In this document: positions 50,232-61,810 of the stretch, in pieces
Layout: the number at the start of each line of letters is the position of its first letter
Position numbering within the stretch: position 1 is the first letter of the stretch
Assembly (NCBI GenBank): GCA_900708905.1
Contig: CAADRB010000015.1
Span: 2,065,820-2,129,819 of the forward strand
Direction of reading: 5' to 3'
From: Hymenolepis diminuta
Lineage: Eukaryota > Platyhelminthes > Cestoda > Cyclophyllidea > Hymenolepididae
DNA length: 64,000 nt
Made by a program: the position numbers and the translations under genes
The notes under the pieces: generated by a model
Told to the model about the DNA's origin: nothing
The model's input: the letters and a program-made list of their open reading frames with translations, nothing else
Databases searched by the model: none

Positions 50232-50417
50232 TTGCTTCCGTCATATGATAGCGATAGTGCTTATTTCTCCCAATCAATTCAGCTGAGTGACAGTGATCAA
50301 GACTTCTCACCAATGATGGCGGCGGTTACCAAAAGCCCCGACCTAATTACCGTGAAGACACCTGCGATGACTGTACAACATGAATACCTAGCCGCTACTG
50401 CCCATCAATTTATATAA
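50232..50417 (+). CDS. Hypothetical 61-residue ORF
   Basis: This small ORF is less AT-rich than its surroundings and rich in Ser, Asp, Gln and Thr (for example SIQLSDSDQDFSPMMAAV). An AATAAA follows at 50471-50476. The composition resembles a disordered protein tail or an N-terminus of a retroelement polyprotein. No family is recognised, and it may be chance. Confidence 0.22.
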   Translation: MLPSYDSDSAYFSQSIQLSDSDQDFSPMMAAVTKSPDLITVKTPAMTVQHEYLAATAHQFI

Positions 50418-50476
50418 ACTCCCATTTAAATGCACAAATATTATCCTTTACCTTCTCCATGACTTCGGTCCAATAA

Positions 50477-53400
50477 ACTCTGTTCATGACTGACTTGTCT
50501 CCTCTCCTGTTTTTATAGTGAAGACTGATAGAACAAAGGAGGTGTAGCCTGGGGAACAGCTAGAGAAAATTAGATATCTTAGCTGCGAGTTCTAACCTCC
50601 AAAATATTTACTCTCAATACTGGCTTCGGTTTCAGTACCCTTAATCGAATGCTCAATCAGATGTTAACACTGCGAACAGGAACTATCGCTTCAGTATCCA
50701 GTTGTTAAATTTTACATTTTAGAATTTATGATGACGATGCAATGCCCTACATCCACCAAGGTAAAAGTTCACAACCTGAAAAATCGAGAATTTATGAAAG
50801 GTAGGGTTTTTGATGTCCTAATATATATTATTCATCTTTTTCCAATTTTCTCTTAACTTTATTCGGACTATTCAACTTCGCTGTTAAAGAAATTTCTATT
50901 ATGAGTATTTAAATTTGCACTTTAATTGACAAGTTAATATCGATTCTTTAATTTGTGTTTAATTTTCTGTCAAATGTACGTCTGTATCATAGTTACGACG
51001 AGCAACTGTAACTGTAATTGTAAATGTGATCTCAGTAGAATCACTTGAATAAACGTAAAACAAAGATTAAATTACACAACTATGTCGTTTTAATGTCCTT
51101 GACCGTTCATAAGTTTACCTATAGTATCGTAATGTTGATTTGGTCCTATTGCTGAGTACTTTTGTAAGTATTGTTTTACTCACAGGACTTTTTACAGAAT
51201 AATGAACGAATATTAAATTACGCATGATGTAAACAAATGATGTTTGAATAACTGAGCATTCACAATTTCAAGAATATTCGGGAGAATATAATTACCACTA
51301 TAATGAGGGCATGGTTGTTCCAATGCTTACATCGATCATAGAACTCTCTTCAGTGAGAAACTTTCATCCGGTCCTGCCGATTAGTATCGCTCTCAAAATA
51401 TCTGACTTGATAGACGTGAATATTGACCGATGCGCCATCAGCGAAAGAGAAAAATAGTCAAGATTTAATTATATATTTTTGACAGAAATCTTGTTATTCA
51501 TGCCACCTTCAAACACTTCTAATAAGTACTTACAAAGTGAAATATTGAAATTTTTTCTATCGAGAGTAACAGCCAAATTTTTTGGCAAGCCATTTTATGT
51601 TTCTACTGAAATATCTATGTAATATTTTGTTTACAGTTAATTCTCTAGAGTGTACAGATATCAAAAATATTATTTTTAACTAATCAAAAAACGTTAAAAA
51701 CTCTGAATATTTGTTCAAGAAGCTGGTATTGTGAAGCTGCTCCTTATACGATCGTGACTTATCGAATGCTAACCTTTTAGTAATTACATAAATATTATTT
51801 TAAGAAGGCCTTCGTCCTAATCTTCAAGATGCTTTTTTAATTTCGAATTTATTTTAAGAATGATACTGATGTTTTTAGCAAGCACACACCTTCCTTCAAG
51901 AAGACATAAAAATCCAATGTATCTATTAATACCGTAATAATACCCTAGTTTTTTAAATGGAAGCGTCTTTTTAGAGGTGAAAGTTTACAAATTACATGCA
52001 TCTCGAAAACTGATATTAACCCTATATTAATTTATGTGCAATATGTGGGGTTATTATAATGTTCAGGTGCATGCACAAACTGGATGTCGACTATACATTC
52101 CTACTTTGTGTGGCAAAGACACAAATACATATTTCCTATTTTTTAGCAATTGGACTGCCCCACTATAACTTGGCTTATCAACCTGTATTACACCCGCTGT
52201 AGTTTTATTACTAAATTTGCACTCTTTGTCTTAACCTTTCTTTTTCTCTCATTTCAGTAATGCATTTATATATTTTTACTCTTCGCTCAGCCTCCAATTT
52301 TCTGATTTGGGAAAGACTGTTGTCTTCCGTTAGGTATTGAAAGAAGATTTTCTTAGCATAAAAATGAGTCTTTTGCAGACTCACAACAGATAATTGTGAG
52401 TCTGAGCACGGTCGATCATGCGGTTCACCAAGTGTATGCTAGTGAACATCAATCTCGTAATCTTTGAGAGAGCAAATGTTCAAGCCAACGTCGCAAGAGG
52501 GAGAATGATCAGCCGCTTAAAACAATCATAGCTGACAATCCTGAAATGCCATTTAAACAAGAATTCTTTAAACGGAACTGACTCCAAACACCACTAAATG
52601 TTTAAGCAATATTTATGTTTTCTAGACTGATCATTGATATGTTCGCGAAGCTATTTTGTTTTCCTACAAAACTTTAATGCGACATTTAGATTCTCTTCCG
52701 CTCTCCAAGTATCACATAAACAAATGCTTTCCAAAAAGGATTATGTTTAACTATCTAAATACCATAATGAATTCTAAGGCCATTTTATGGGGGTTAAAGT
52801 AAAGATCTAAAAAAATAATTAGAATCTCATTCAAATCAATTATTTGAAATCCATCTGCATATATCTACTAACTTCAAGGATTAAACATACTGACCAACTT
52901 AGACTCAGATTAATAATAGTTAAAGAGAGATTATCTGATTGACAAGTTTGTCTCGTTCCTTTGAATAAATCAGTCAGGCGTTCATTGATCGCTAAGTTTA
53001 TTTGGCTTTTAATGAATTTGTCCTGGTTTCTTTTCAAAAACTATGGTTCTCACTTATGATTTAATAGCTATGGCTCCACTGTAGCGATCATCTATACGAT
53101 TTCCAGACACCTGGATTCTGAACAATAAACTTTTGGCCCTACCTAGCTCTTTGACGTTTACCTGTGTCGCCTCACAGTTGTAATTCGCCCAATATAATAT
53201 GGTGTGATCTTGAAATGACGCGTCTTCTCGGGGTGTGGTACGTAGTTCTCGATACTTTGCAATCCGGTTCAATCATGCAAAGTAGTCTTTTGTTTTCACT
53301 CATTATTGAGAAGGATACTGTTAGCACCAGTATCTTCTCAGTCATTCTTATCAACTCATGATTCAAGCGATCAGTAAAATATGTACATTGCATAGATGTT

Positions 53401-55489
53401 TGATAGTCAAGTATTTTATAATAATAAATGACAATTTTCATATCAGCGTCATGAATATGGCTGAAATTGCAGAGTTTAAATTTTAAATAGGTCCATTTGA
53501 TTTTATTTGAAAAGCATACTTGTTTTTAGACAGGTTTATTTTAAAATAGATCTAAAATATCTTTAAAATTTGCCAAACTTGTCAAAATTTAAATTCAATT
53601 CCCGCGAGACAGCTCATTTAACACAAGAGCTGCTCGTCAGCCCACATTTACTACTCAATTACTTAAGTCTCTTTCTTTTTGAAAGCATAATATTCGTCTC
53701 TTTTGTATTACCTTCCTCCGGAAGTAAACCGTTTTATTAATTCATTTGGGGTGTGGCCGCCTGATAAGTTATCAACATGCAACGCCATAATCTACTTCAG
53801 TCGTTACCTTCGGATAAAATTCAGTATCAATTTTACTCTAAGGTATACTTTAAAGTACTTAATTAAACACCAAAGGATCCATCTTGATCCCGAATTGTTC
53901 AATCCATCACTATTTGTATTATTCGATCAAAATGTAGTGTGTCTTGAAAGAAGAAAAATGTTAGTTCAATTTAGCACTAAGTTCCTTAAGTTTGGCGAGA
54001 AGTAATGGTCATTTTATTTTAAACTAGTTTAATATTTTCCTTGTAAGTTTTTAACCGAAACAGGAAGATGCCCTATTTCTGGAAGGCATCCTCCCTTCGA
54101 ACCTCACTCCCATCCGTACCAAGCGAAAATTATTTTATAAGTAAATTCTAGCACATGTTTTCAAATCTGAGTTAGGTAATGAATTGATATTCAAGAATAA
54201 AATGAATTTACAAATTCCAAAACCATAACGTAAATACCAAATCTAAAATTTATGTGTCGAATAACTCGAATGTTAAGTGTTTTTCATTATAATTGGGAAG
54301 TAGAGGGGAGCTGACATATAATCATGAAGGTTACATAGCGTTTTTCTTTCGTTTTGTGCCACAGGTTTTTCATTTAATGATCTTATAATTCCGTTGTTGA
54401 TAAAAACTGAGGAATCGTTCGGGAGGGGATCCCCAATATCTCAGACGGAATTTTAAAACGTAGAGCGAAATTATGGACGAAAAAATTAAATCAAGTCATT
54501 ACAGATTGCCAAGAGCTGTTATGCAAAAATTAGAACCACAAATTCCTTAAAGTAGGTTTAAGAAACTGCAGGCGGATGTTTACATAAAACTCGAACTTCA
54601 ATTAAATTCATTATTATGTGTTTCCTCGCGTCCTTTTCGTTAAGAAAATGCTCATTAATATTTATTTAGTCACTCCGCATACAGAAATTATAGAAAATGT
54701 CAATTAAATGAATGAGTTCCTGTTAGATACATTTTAACAGTCCTGTAAAATAAGTTGTAAAATATTCTTTTAATTGTCGAATGCGTACTTTTAACTATCA
54801 ATTGAATGGCTTTAATTTAGCTCCAATCTATGGTTTCACATATATTTAATTCACTCATGCAATTCTTATTTCATTGCTTAATAAACACTCTTCAAGTATT
54901 GAGTGCTTTTGACTGAAAAAGGGTTTCTAACTGACAGCTGAGGAAGAGGGATCATTTGACTGAGAGAGATAAGCAACTGTCAAAGAGCATCGTTAGATCA
55001 TGTGTGTGATATCATCCTCAGTAAAAAACATTAAATTGGGAGTTGTGAATAGAATACTATATTAAGATGGAAGTGGCGCCTGTAGTTAATCGTTTAAACT
55101 TGTTCAATTCTGGTTGTGTGCTTTCGTTTGCAAGCAAAAATTTGAATGAATTAATGAAAATACGAAACTGGAAACTGATATTCATTGTATGCACCTTCAA
55201 AGCTAAGCACCAACTAAACAGAAAACTCAGACATACTTAGATGTCCGAAAAAACGAGAAATAAACCAAAGACAATTCAATATTGAAATTCCTAGTATCAG
55301 AGTCCAAAATCTTCATCTCCATTTTCGTAAGTGTTCCATTAAAAGCTGCTCAGAATGTCATCCCTAATTTTGGCAACAGATTCAGCCTAAGCCCGTTCAA
55401 ACGATCGTCTAAAAACAGTAGTAAATGTTCTTCGGTCAAAGAAGAGAAGTAGCAAAAATGCTAACTACAATGGAATGAATCTCCTCACT
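50477..55489. other. Gene-free AT-rich stretch
   Basis: No gene recognised on either strand. The longest open frame, 53703-54005, begins at TTG and has no motif. Confidence 0.45.
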
Positions 55490-55580
55490 CTTTCCACAAA
55501 CTATTCCCTTTATGCAGTATTTATGCGTCTCCTCTTTTGGAATAGTATGTTACCTTTGTTAATAAACGGATATAAAAAAT
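55490..55580 (+). repeat. Low-copy repeat, pair 4 left
   Basis: It aligns with 61725-61810: both carry TCCC..TATG, a TATGCGTCTCC / TATCCGCCTGT block and TTAATAAACGGATATA / TTAACAAACGAATATA. The partner lies downstream of the gag remnant. Confidence 0.55.
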
Positions 55581-56333
55581 TCTATATAAGCTGTTCAAAT
55601 CGCATCATTCACTGGAATGTTCGACCAAATGGATTAAATAACTAAAAGCTGTCTTTCAAAAATTTCGGACAATTAAATGTTTAAGAACGCGCCAAGTTAT
55701 TGACCCAATATGAGGTTGGAAGACCAGAATTTTAAGCAAAACTTCTTCTTATGGAACCTCATCTCATGCTTTCTTTTACAAAATAACTAATCAATTGTTT
55801 ATTTATCCGACTTTAAAGAATCACATCGCTGATAGGAAAAGGACATTTCGGGCACCTTTTAATATTTACAAACACTAATAAGCATGAATGATCAGCCTAA
55901 TACTGTCAACCATTTATAATTAGAATGAAAATTTTGCTATTCTAATCGCAAAGAAACTCAATAAAGTTACAAAGAACAAAATTTAAAAATTAATAAAGTC
56001 ATAATCCAATCAATAAATATTTTCTATTTAAATAAATTCGATTTGCGGAAATTTTCTTGATTTGAATCCGTATTTTATCACTAAAATCCAGCGTCATTAA
56101 TTTCGTCTATTATAAAAACAGACTATTTCACAAGAAAGATATTTATATTTGTAAAAATAGAACTCATAATAATCACCACATTAGCATTACCTCCAATGGG
56201 CACAGCATTCCATTCAAAATTCCAAGACACTTATGAGTATAAAAAGGAGAAGCCAAACCAAGTCAAGTCAATTTCTATGTACAAAGTAACACAGGCCGAA
56301 AAGGAAAGAAGACAAGATTGTCTGGCACAGTAA
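55581..56333. other. Downstream flank of the SOCS-box gene
   Basis: AT-rich. It should contain the 3' UTR of the minus-strand gene. No canonical poly(A) signal was found close to its stop. Confidence 0.4.
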
Positions 56334-57959
56334 TCACCTCACGGGCATCTGTAATCGATGTGCGCTGACCTTGGGTGGTGTGACTTTGAGAAGGGGTGCA
56401 GATGTGGGTCTAGGTCGAGGGCCACGGACCACTGCAGTCATCGATCTTTGAATGCGTAAAACTGGACCCGTCATGGGTTGCAATCGACTAATCCGTGGAC
56501 AAGCTGAGGCTCTCCGTTTAATCAAACCCGGTCTATAGTTGATCATCTCAGAAAACGATGGTGACCCATCGACCTTCGGCTCAATAGACTCCCTATTTTG
56601 AAAAGGTTCTGGCGAGGGCGTCAGTGATGTCCGAATTCGATCACTTTCAGCTCTCCTTTCAATCTCAACGCCACAATTTCTATCCAAATCTTCAAAAGTA
56701 GCAGCAGTCAACTTCCCTGTTGCTACGGCAACTGCAAAAGGTGGAGCTCGAACCCAAGTCATATGTTCAGTGCCAATACTTGCGAGAAAAGTGGTGAGAT
56801 TTTGAGGGAGACCTAGACTTTCTACTTTTGTCTTGAATCCCTTTCCTCCCAAAAGACTTCGAATGCGATTTCGAGCTAAAAGGCCTAGGCTTGGTGGGGA
56901 TTTCAGGAGATTATCGCTTTCTCGAATAATCCCAGCAATTCGAGAATCGAAAAGGTTTCTCTGTTCGGCATATCGCCTCGCATATGTTTTCCTTAATCTG
57001 AGATTATTAACACTGTCTTGAAGATCTGTGGAAGTATGAGGGAGTTTATACCGCCATACTAGAAGATTAATTAGAAGGATTGCGGTAGATTTTATCAAGG
57101 GAGGAACTGGACGATTTGCTTCCACAAGTTTCTGAAGTCTAGGATGTGCAAGAAGGCAAATAAGGATTCCAAACCAATTCGTATTAGGACTAATGTACTC
57201 CATGAACTCAAATTCTGAGAACCCGTATTCAATTAGACGCTGTAGAACTTCTAATTCAACATATGCATCAGATCTCTTTGGAATATCCGGAAGAATTTCA
57301 TCATTGGGATCAAAGTAGCTACAAAGATATCGATCGAAAGATCCAGCTAGAGAATTGAAGACAATTATGGAATCAATTCGATGGACATCAGCTCCATAAG
57401 ATAGAAGTTTATCAGCTCGAGATAGAAGAGCTTGAAGTGGGTTTTCAAGGAATTCTGATTCTTGTAGGAATAACGGAGTGTCTTCTAGTTCACCAAGTTT
57501 TTCATAAATGCTTGCAAAGAAGTAATCCAATATCGATTGATATGTATACTGCCCCCTAGTCCACAGTCGTCGATATGGGGAGTTATTTGGCCTTATTTGT
57601 TTCCGACAAAAACAAGTCCATCTTCGACAAAGTTGGGGTCGATTAAAATCGAAGCCATAATTAGAGAGGATAGGAAGAAGGTGCCATTGGCAACACTCCA
57701 CAGCCCAAATAGCAGGAGAGCATTCTTGGAAGAAAGTACCGAGCATTTTGTTAGGATGACCGCGACGAATGATTAAGCTGATGGGGGAAGATTGTAGACG
57801 CTGAAGACAACTTTCGAGTTCATCAGAATCTCCCTGTGTAATCGCGTGAAATATATCCATTTCCAAGAGGTTATGAGAAGTGCATCCGAGACAGGTATAC
57901 CACCACAAACGCCTCCATCGCCATCGTTGTCTTCTCTCGTCTCTGCATTGGCGTGGCAT
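56334..57959 (-). CDS. Ankyrin-like SOCS-box protein (ASB-like), intronless
   Basis: One uninterrupted frame of 541 codons. Residues 34-110 and 172-200 have ankyrin-like helices (DIFHAITQGDSDELESCL, SPAIWAVECCQWHLLPILSN, KLLSYGADVHRID). Residues 354-393 fit a SOCS box: a BC-box-like SLGLLARNRI and a Cul5-box-like LGLPQNL. ASB proteins use this box to join elongin B/C and cullin-5 and act as ubiquitin-ligase substrate receptors. Here the conserved BC-box Cys is Ala362, so the interaction is uncertain. The C-terminal 150 residues are Pro/Arg/Ser-rich and probably disordered. The first 33 residues are unusually rich in Arg and Trp. Met34 (ATG at 57858-57860), right before the first ankyrin-like helix, is an equally good start. 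The lack of introns could mean a retrocopy origin or intron loss. The intact frame argues for function. Confidence 0.78.
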   Translation of the reverse strand: MPRQCRDERRQRWRWRRLWWYTCLGCTSHNLLEMDIFHAITQGDSDELESCLQRLQSSPISLIIRRGHPNKMLGTFFQECSPAIWAVECCQWHLLPILSNYGFDFNRPQLCRRWTCFCRKQIRPNNSPYRRLWTRGQYTYQSILDYFFASIYEKLGELEDTPLFLQESEFLENPLQALLSRADKLLSYGADVHRIDSIIVFNSLAGSFDRYLCSYFDPNDEILPDIPKRSDAYVELEVLQRLIEYGFSEFEFMEYISPNTNWFGILICLLAHPRLQKLVEANRPVPPLIKSTAILLINLLVWRYKLPHTSTDLQDSVNNLRLRKTYARRYAEQRNLFDSRIAGIIRESDNLLKSPPSLGLLARNRIRSLLGGKGFKTKVESLGLPQNLTTFLASIGTEHMTWVRAPPFAVAVATGKLTAATFEDLDRNCGVEIERRAESDRIRTSLTPSPEPFQNRESIEPKVDGSPSFSEMINYRPGLIKRRASACPRISRLQPMTGPVLRIQRSMTAVVRGPRPRPTSAPLLKVTPPKVSAHRLQMPVR

Positions 57960-57962
57960 TAT

Positions 57963-58300
57963 ACAAAAAGAAAAATCTGTGTTTTGTAATCAGATGCGGC
58001 TAGTTGCTAGTATCTCTACCGTCCGCTTATGACCATATGACGCTACGCAGATATGCACACGTGAAAAGTAGGCGAATGCGTGGATGCACATACGCACCAT
58101 AGTCCACCGCAAGAACCAACGGGTTTGGTAATGCGTTTAAAACAGGAGCCAATCAGAGCGCGAACTTGGTCATTTGGTAGCGAATCAATGCGGTCGCTTT
58201 TGGCTTGCTTGCTGTGTATGCGGGGGGAGTACTCACGCACTTGTGAACGCTAGCGTTTGTATTTTCGTATTTACGTAAACCCGGATTTTAAGACATCGAT
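57963..58300 (-). promoter_or_regulatory. Promoter-like region of the SOCS-box gene
   Basis: It is more GC- and CpG-rich than its surroundings. It contains AGCCAATCAG, a strong CCAAT (NF-Y type) box at 58147-58156, and an E-box CACGTG at 58058-58063. It lies immediately upstream of the minus-strand start. Element function is inferred from consensus only. Confidence 0.45.
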
Positions 58301-60723
58301 TTACCCTCACGCCATAAGGAATGCAAAAAAAGAATCATCTGAATAATAATATTAAATTCCCTTGGTTTTAGGCCTTAATTATACTACAACGATTTTCTAC
58401 GCTGTATGGACATTGGACTGTCTCACACTATTTAAATGTACAAGTACATTATAGAATGGGCTATTTTGAGAGTAGGCTATTAAATACACACTTGAAACTT
58501 ATTTTAGTGAAATTTAATACTTAACTCAATCCTAATCATTATTTTGTACTGCCCGAAATCTCCGTTCTTCAAACTTAGATTTGTTAGTTTTAAACGATCG
58601 ATGAAGACAATCTACCATTTTTAAGGGAATATAAGGTATTGATTGGAGCCATCTCAACATAAATAAAATGTTTGTATTCAAATACACTCAGCAGATGATG
58701 AGACTTTGGAATATTATGGACGCCATCTATTCGCAATTTAGGTGGAAGGTCTGATTGTCTGTTAACGTGAAGCTATTCCTACATTACGGCTTTTCATAAC
58801 AGGCATCCGATAAAAGTGGATTAGAAGCTCTCAGATAAACTGTGAGAAGGTTAATCTTAGGACGAATGACTTGCACAGCCAAGACAAATGAGGAATCGTT
58901 CATTGAATTCTGTTTTCCAAACGTACTATGAAACAACTAGGCCTCTATGTTAGAATGTATTAAGTTTCTCTTCTAACCGTTAAGACCTAGAAAAGCATCA
59001 CACATTAATTCAAAAGCAAGGCGAACCAAGGTAGTCTTGGGCAAGAATTCATTAATAAAAATCTGTTAGTGATGAAATAGATGGATAACTTATATAATCC
59101 ATTTCACTTCAGCAAACTGTACATTCCAATCTAACAGAGATTCATGCTGAGACAGTGAAATACAATACTACCAGTGGCATGTGAGAAACTTCAAACCATA
59201 TGGATAGGCCTTTGCATTAATATCAAAACTAAACTGATAACAACATGAACTCCAATGTCTTCGAAAGGTTAACTCCTGTGTTTCAAATCTTACAAAAGTA
59301 AGGAATGGTTGGACTTTTGAAAGTTAAAATATCACCATCAGACCCCCAATGAATCAATCTACTTCCGGAGAGACCTTTGAACGGTTCAGCAAAAACAGTT
59401 ACCAAAAATAATAAGAAAATGTGTACTGTGTATTATCCTATGTAGAAAGAAGAAAAAACTCAAAAGTAGCCTCTAAATTCTCCTCGCTCAAAGTGAAGTT
59501 ATAATATCTTCTTATCCGATTTATTATATTAAGGGATGCTCGATCTTGAGAGATTGTTAGTCGCTGAAAGTTCTTATTCTGGACTTGCCTTCCTCATAAA
59601 TCACAGTAAAGTTTCATCCTTTGAATTTAAAGGGAACTTAGGCAGGCTGGTGTCCTTGAAGTTCATAGCCGATGACCACACATTCGGCATCACTGGCTGT
59701 TGTTCACCAACTTACTGCTCTGAGAGAGAAAAGGAAGTTATACGTAGAACTAGAGGAACTCTACCATTATCTCAGGCTTGCAACGTCCGGAGTCTTTGTT
59801 ATGGAAGACTTTAAGTGAGGACTTGGGCCAATGCTTATTCGAAGCTTCCCTCTCTCGTCGACAATTTTACGGATTCATAAGAAGGATCTGACAATGAAAT
59901 AGAGCTTCTGAGCTTCTGCCTGTTACATAACTTGCAGATTTTGAATTCCGTATTCCTTAAGAATTGTAATCCAAGATTAATGTGGTATCATCCGTCTGAC
60001 AGAGAAACAATGATGGATCCTATGTTACCTCACTCTGGAAATCTGAAAACGACAGGTGTATGGGCCACAGAATTTGTCTAACAGTATCTGAGCACTGACT
60101 GATAACATATGTTATACGAGTTAAAGATCCACTAAAAAAAACAGAGTTTGTAGAACTGGCGACGGTCCGAAGCTCTGACAATCAATTTATGAAATTGATC
60201 TAACTGGAAAACGCACTGTCAGAGTTCCATAAATTAGAAACTTGAAAACTCACCAGCTGACTAATCACAGTTTGTCAGCACTATCAAAACACTGCTCTTT
60301 ATTTAAAAAACAGGGATCGAAAGATAAAGATTACGATCTCAAAGAAGTTTGTGGTTTTAAAACGACGTCGGTTCCAGCCTCTAATACTGAAAATCCACAT
60401 CTTATGGAAAATTGAGGAAAAACGGAGGAATGCAAGACTGCCGATTATATTCTAATGTGTGCCGAAAAGAAAGTGGTGCTCTTGATCTATCGGCAGGATC
60501 ACCGTTCTTCGGACGTAAGGACTTCCAGTGTCCAATTTAGGTCTTATAAACAACAAGGATGTCTTAAACGACACATCTTAGAGTGTTATCTGCAGTTTTG
60601 ATGGCGGTTCAGTATGAGCCCTTTAAAAGATAGTCTGAAAAAGCAGCACTAGAAGATAAGAATTAATTATCCCGATTCCCAGAAACCAAATCCCCTCTTC
60701 AAGGAGAAAATATAACCATAATT
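58301..60723. other. Gene-free stretch
   Basis: A 92-codon ORF (59536-59814) shows no motif. No other structure was recognised. Confidence 0.4.
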
Positions 60724-60915
60724 ATTAAATATTTTCCTCTGATGAAATTAATTCTTTATTACATATTTCCTTCCTATTATTATTGAAGTAATGATTAGCC
60801 CATCTACTGTTTATATGAACTAATATGATTTACGCTATACCGTACATTGTCCAAATTGAACTGTAATACGGGAACGAAAAATTGTGCTTTCCTCCCTTTT
60901 AAGCTGTGTATCGAC
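60724..60915 (+). repeat. Low-copy repeat, pair 3 right (possible 5' LTR)
   Basis: Partner of 48772-48925. Its place just before gag sequence in the same orientation suggests the 5' LTR of the decayed element. Confidence 0.5.
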
Positions 60916-60996
60916 TTTTAGGAAGTTAAAAGTAGACGATAAAAGGTTAAAACACTTAAAATTCGAATTTTTATAAATATTTCACTGAGTATTGAT

Positions 60997-61620
60997 GAAT
61001 TTGAACTTATTCTGAAGAAGAATGAACTTTTTCTGGTGAAACAGCAAGAACGTCAAGAATCATTGTTTAGAAAACAGAGGGAAAAATCTTATGAACCTGC
61101 AAGAACGGTTTTCAAAATTTATGAAGGTGAAAATTGAAAATGGATATTTTCTTACCCAAACCATCTTCAGATTCTAAGGTTCTATAATTCAATGAATTTC
61201 ACTACGACCCAGATTCAGACTAAACTTTTGCTAACTGGTTTGAAGAGTGTGAAATTAATCTCGCCTATATCCCAGGAGATGTAAAAATCAGACTATTGTT
61301 ACGGAGACTGAAAACGGCTTAAGATGAAAAGCTCAAAGGTTTCATCCAATTCAGGACCATTTCCAATCTTACTTTTGACGAATTGTCTTGATTCTCTCTG
61401 ATTTATTGGTTGGAACGTCTCCTGAACTTTAAAAGTGTTTTACTTGCCTTTTTCTCAACAAAGAACATGATGAAGACTAGATGGCCTACACTAACTGCAT
61501 TAGTAATTTTTTGGAACTCTGATTTTTCTGCCGTTACGAAGGATCATTCAAAATGTCTACTATTTTTGAGAGGTCCTTGAAAACTTTGTCCAACTGATGC
61601 CTGTTGTTGAATCCTCAGAA
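60997..61620 (+). pseudogene. Ty3/gypsy gag remnant
   Basis: The first part (60997-61095) is a Glu/Lys/Gln-rich coiled-coil-like start. The region 61194-61390 then reads EFHYDPDSD, stop, TFANWFEECE, KIRLLLRRLKTA, stop, LTFDEL, matching the pattern (FxYDP, TFxxWxxxxE, KxRLLLRKL, TFDE) at the start of gag polyproteins of many animal gypsy elements. Stops are at 61221-61223, 61320-61322 and 61389-61391, and the link between the two parts is frameshifted. Weak similarity continues to about 61620. Nothing downstream looks like nucleocapsid or pol. It is inactive. Confidence 0.72.
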
Positions 61621-61724
61621 TGATCGAAGCAAGCGATAAAACCACATAAGAGGGTATTATTAATGAATGCATAAATTTGGACGTCAAGTGAGATAGTGGC
61701 ATGAATCAACAAAGTCCAATGAAC

Positions 61725-61810
61725 ACAATTTCCCCTATGTTATAGTTATGTATCCGCCTGTCTGATTAGTATATTGTATACTGCCCTTATTAACAAACGA
61801 ATATATATCA
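61725..61810 (+). repeat. Low-copy repeat, pair 4 right
   Basis: Partner of 55490-55580. It may be an LTR end because it follows gag remnants, but there is no target-site duplication evidence. Confidence 0.5.

Noticed and set aside
53703..54005. 100-codon ORF starting at TTG
   Set aside because: No ATG start, no motif, and AT-driven composition.
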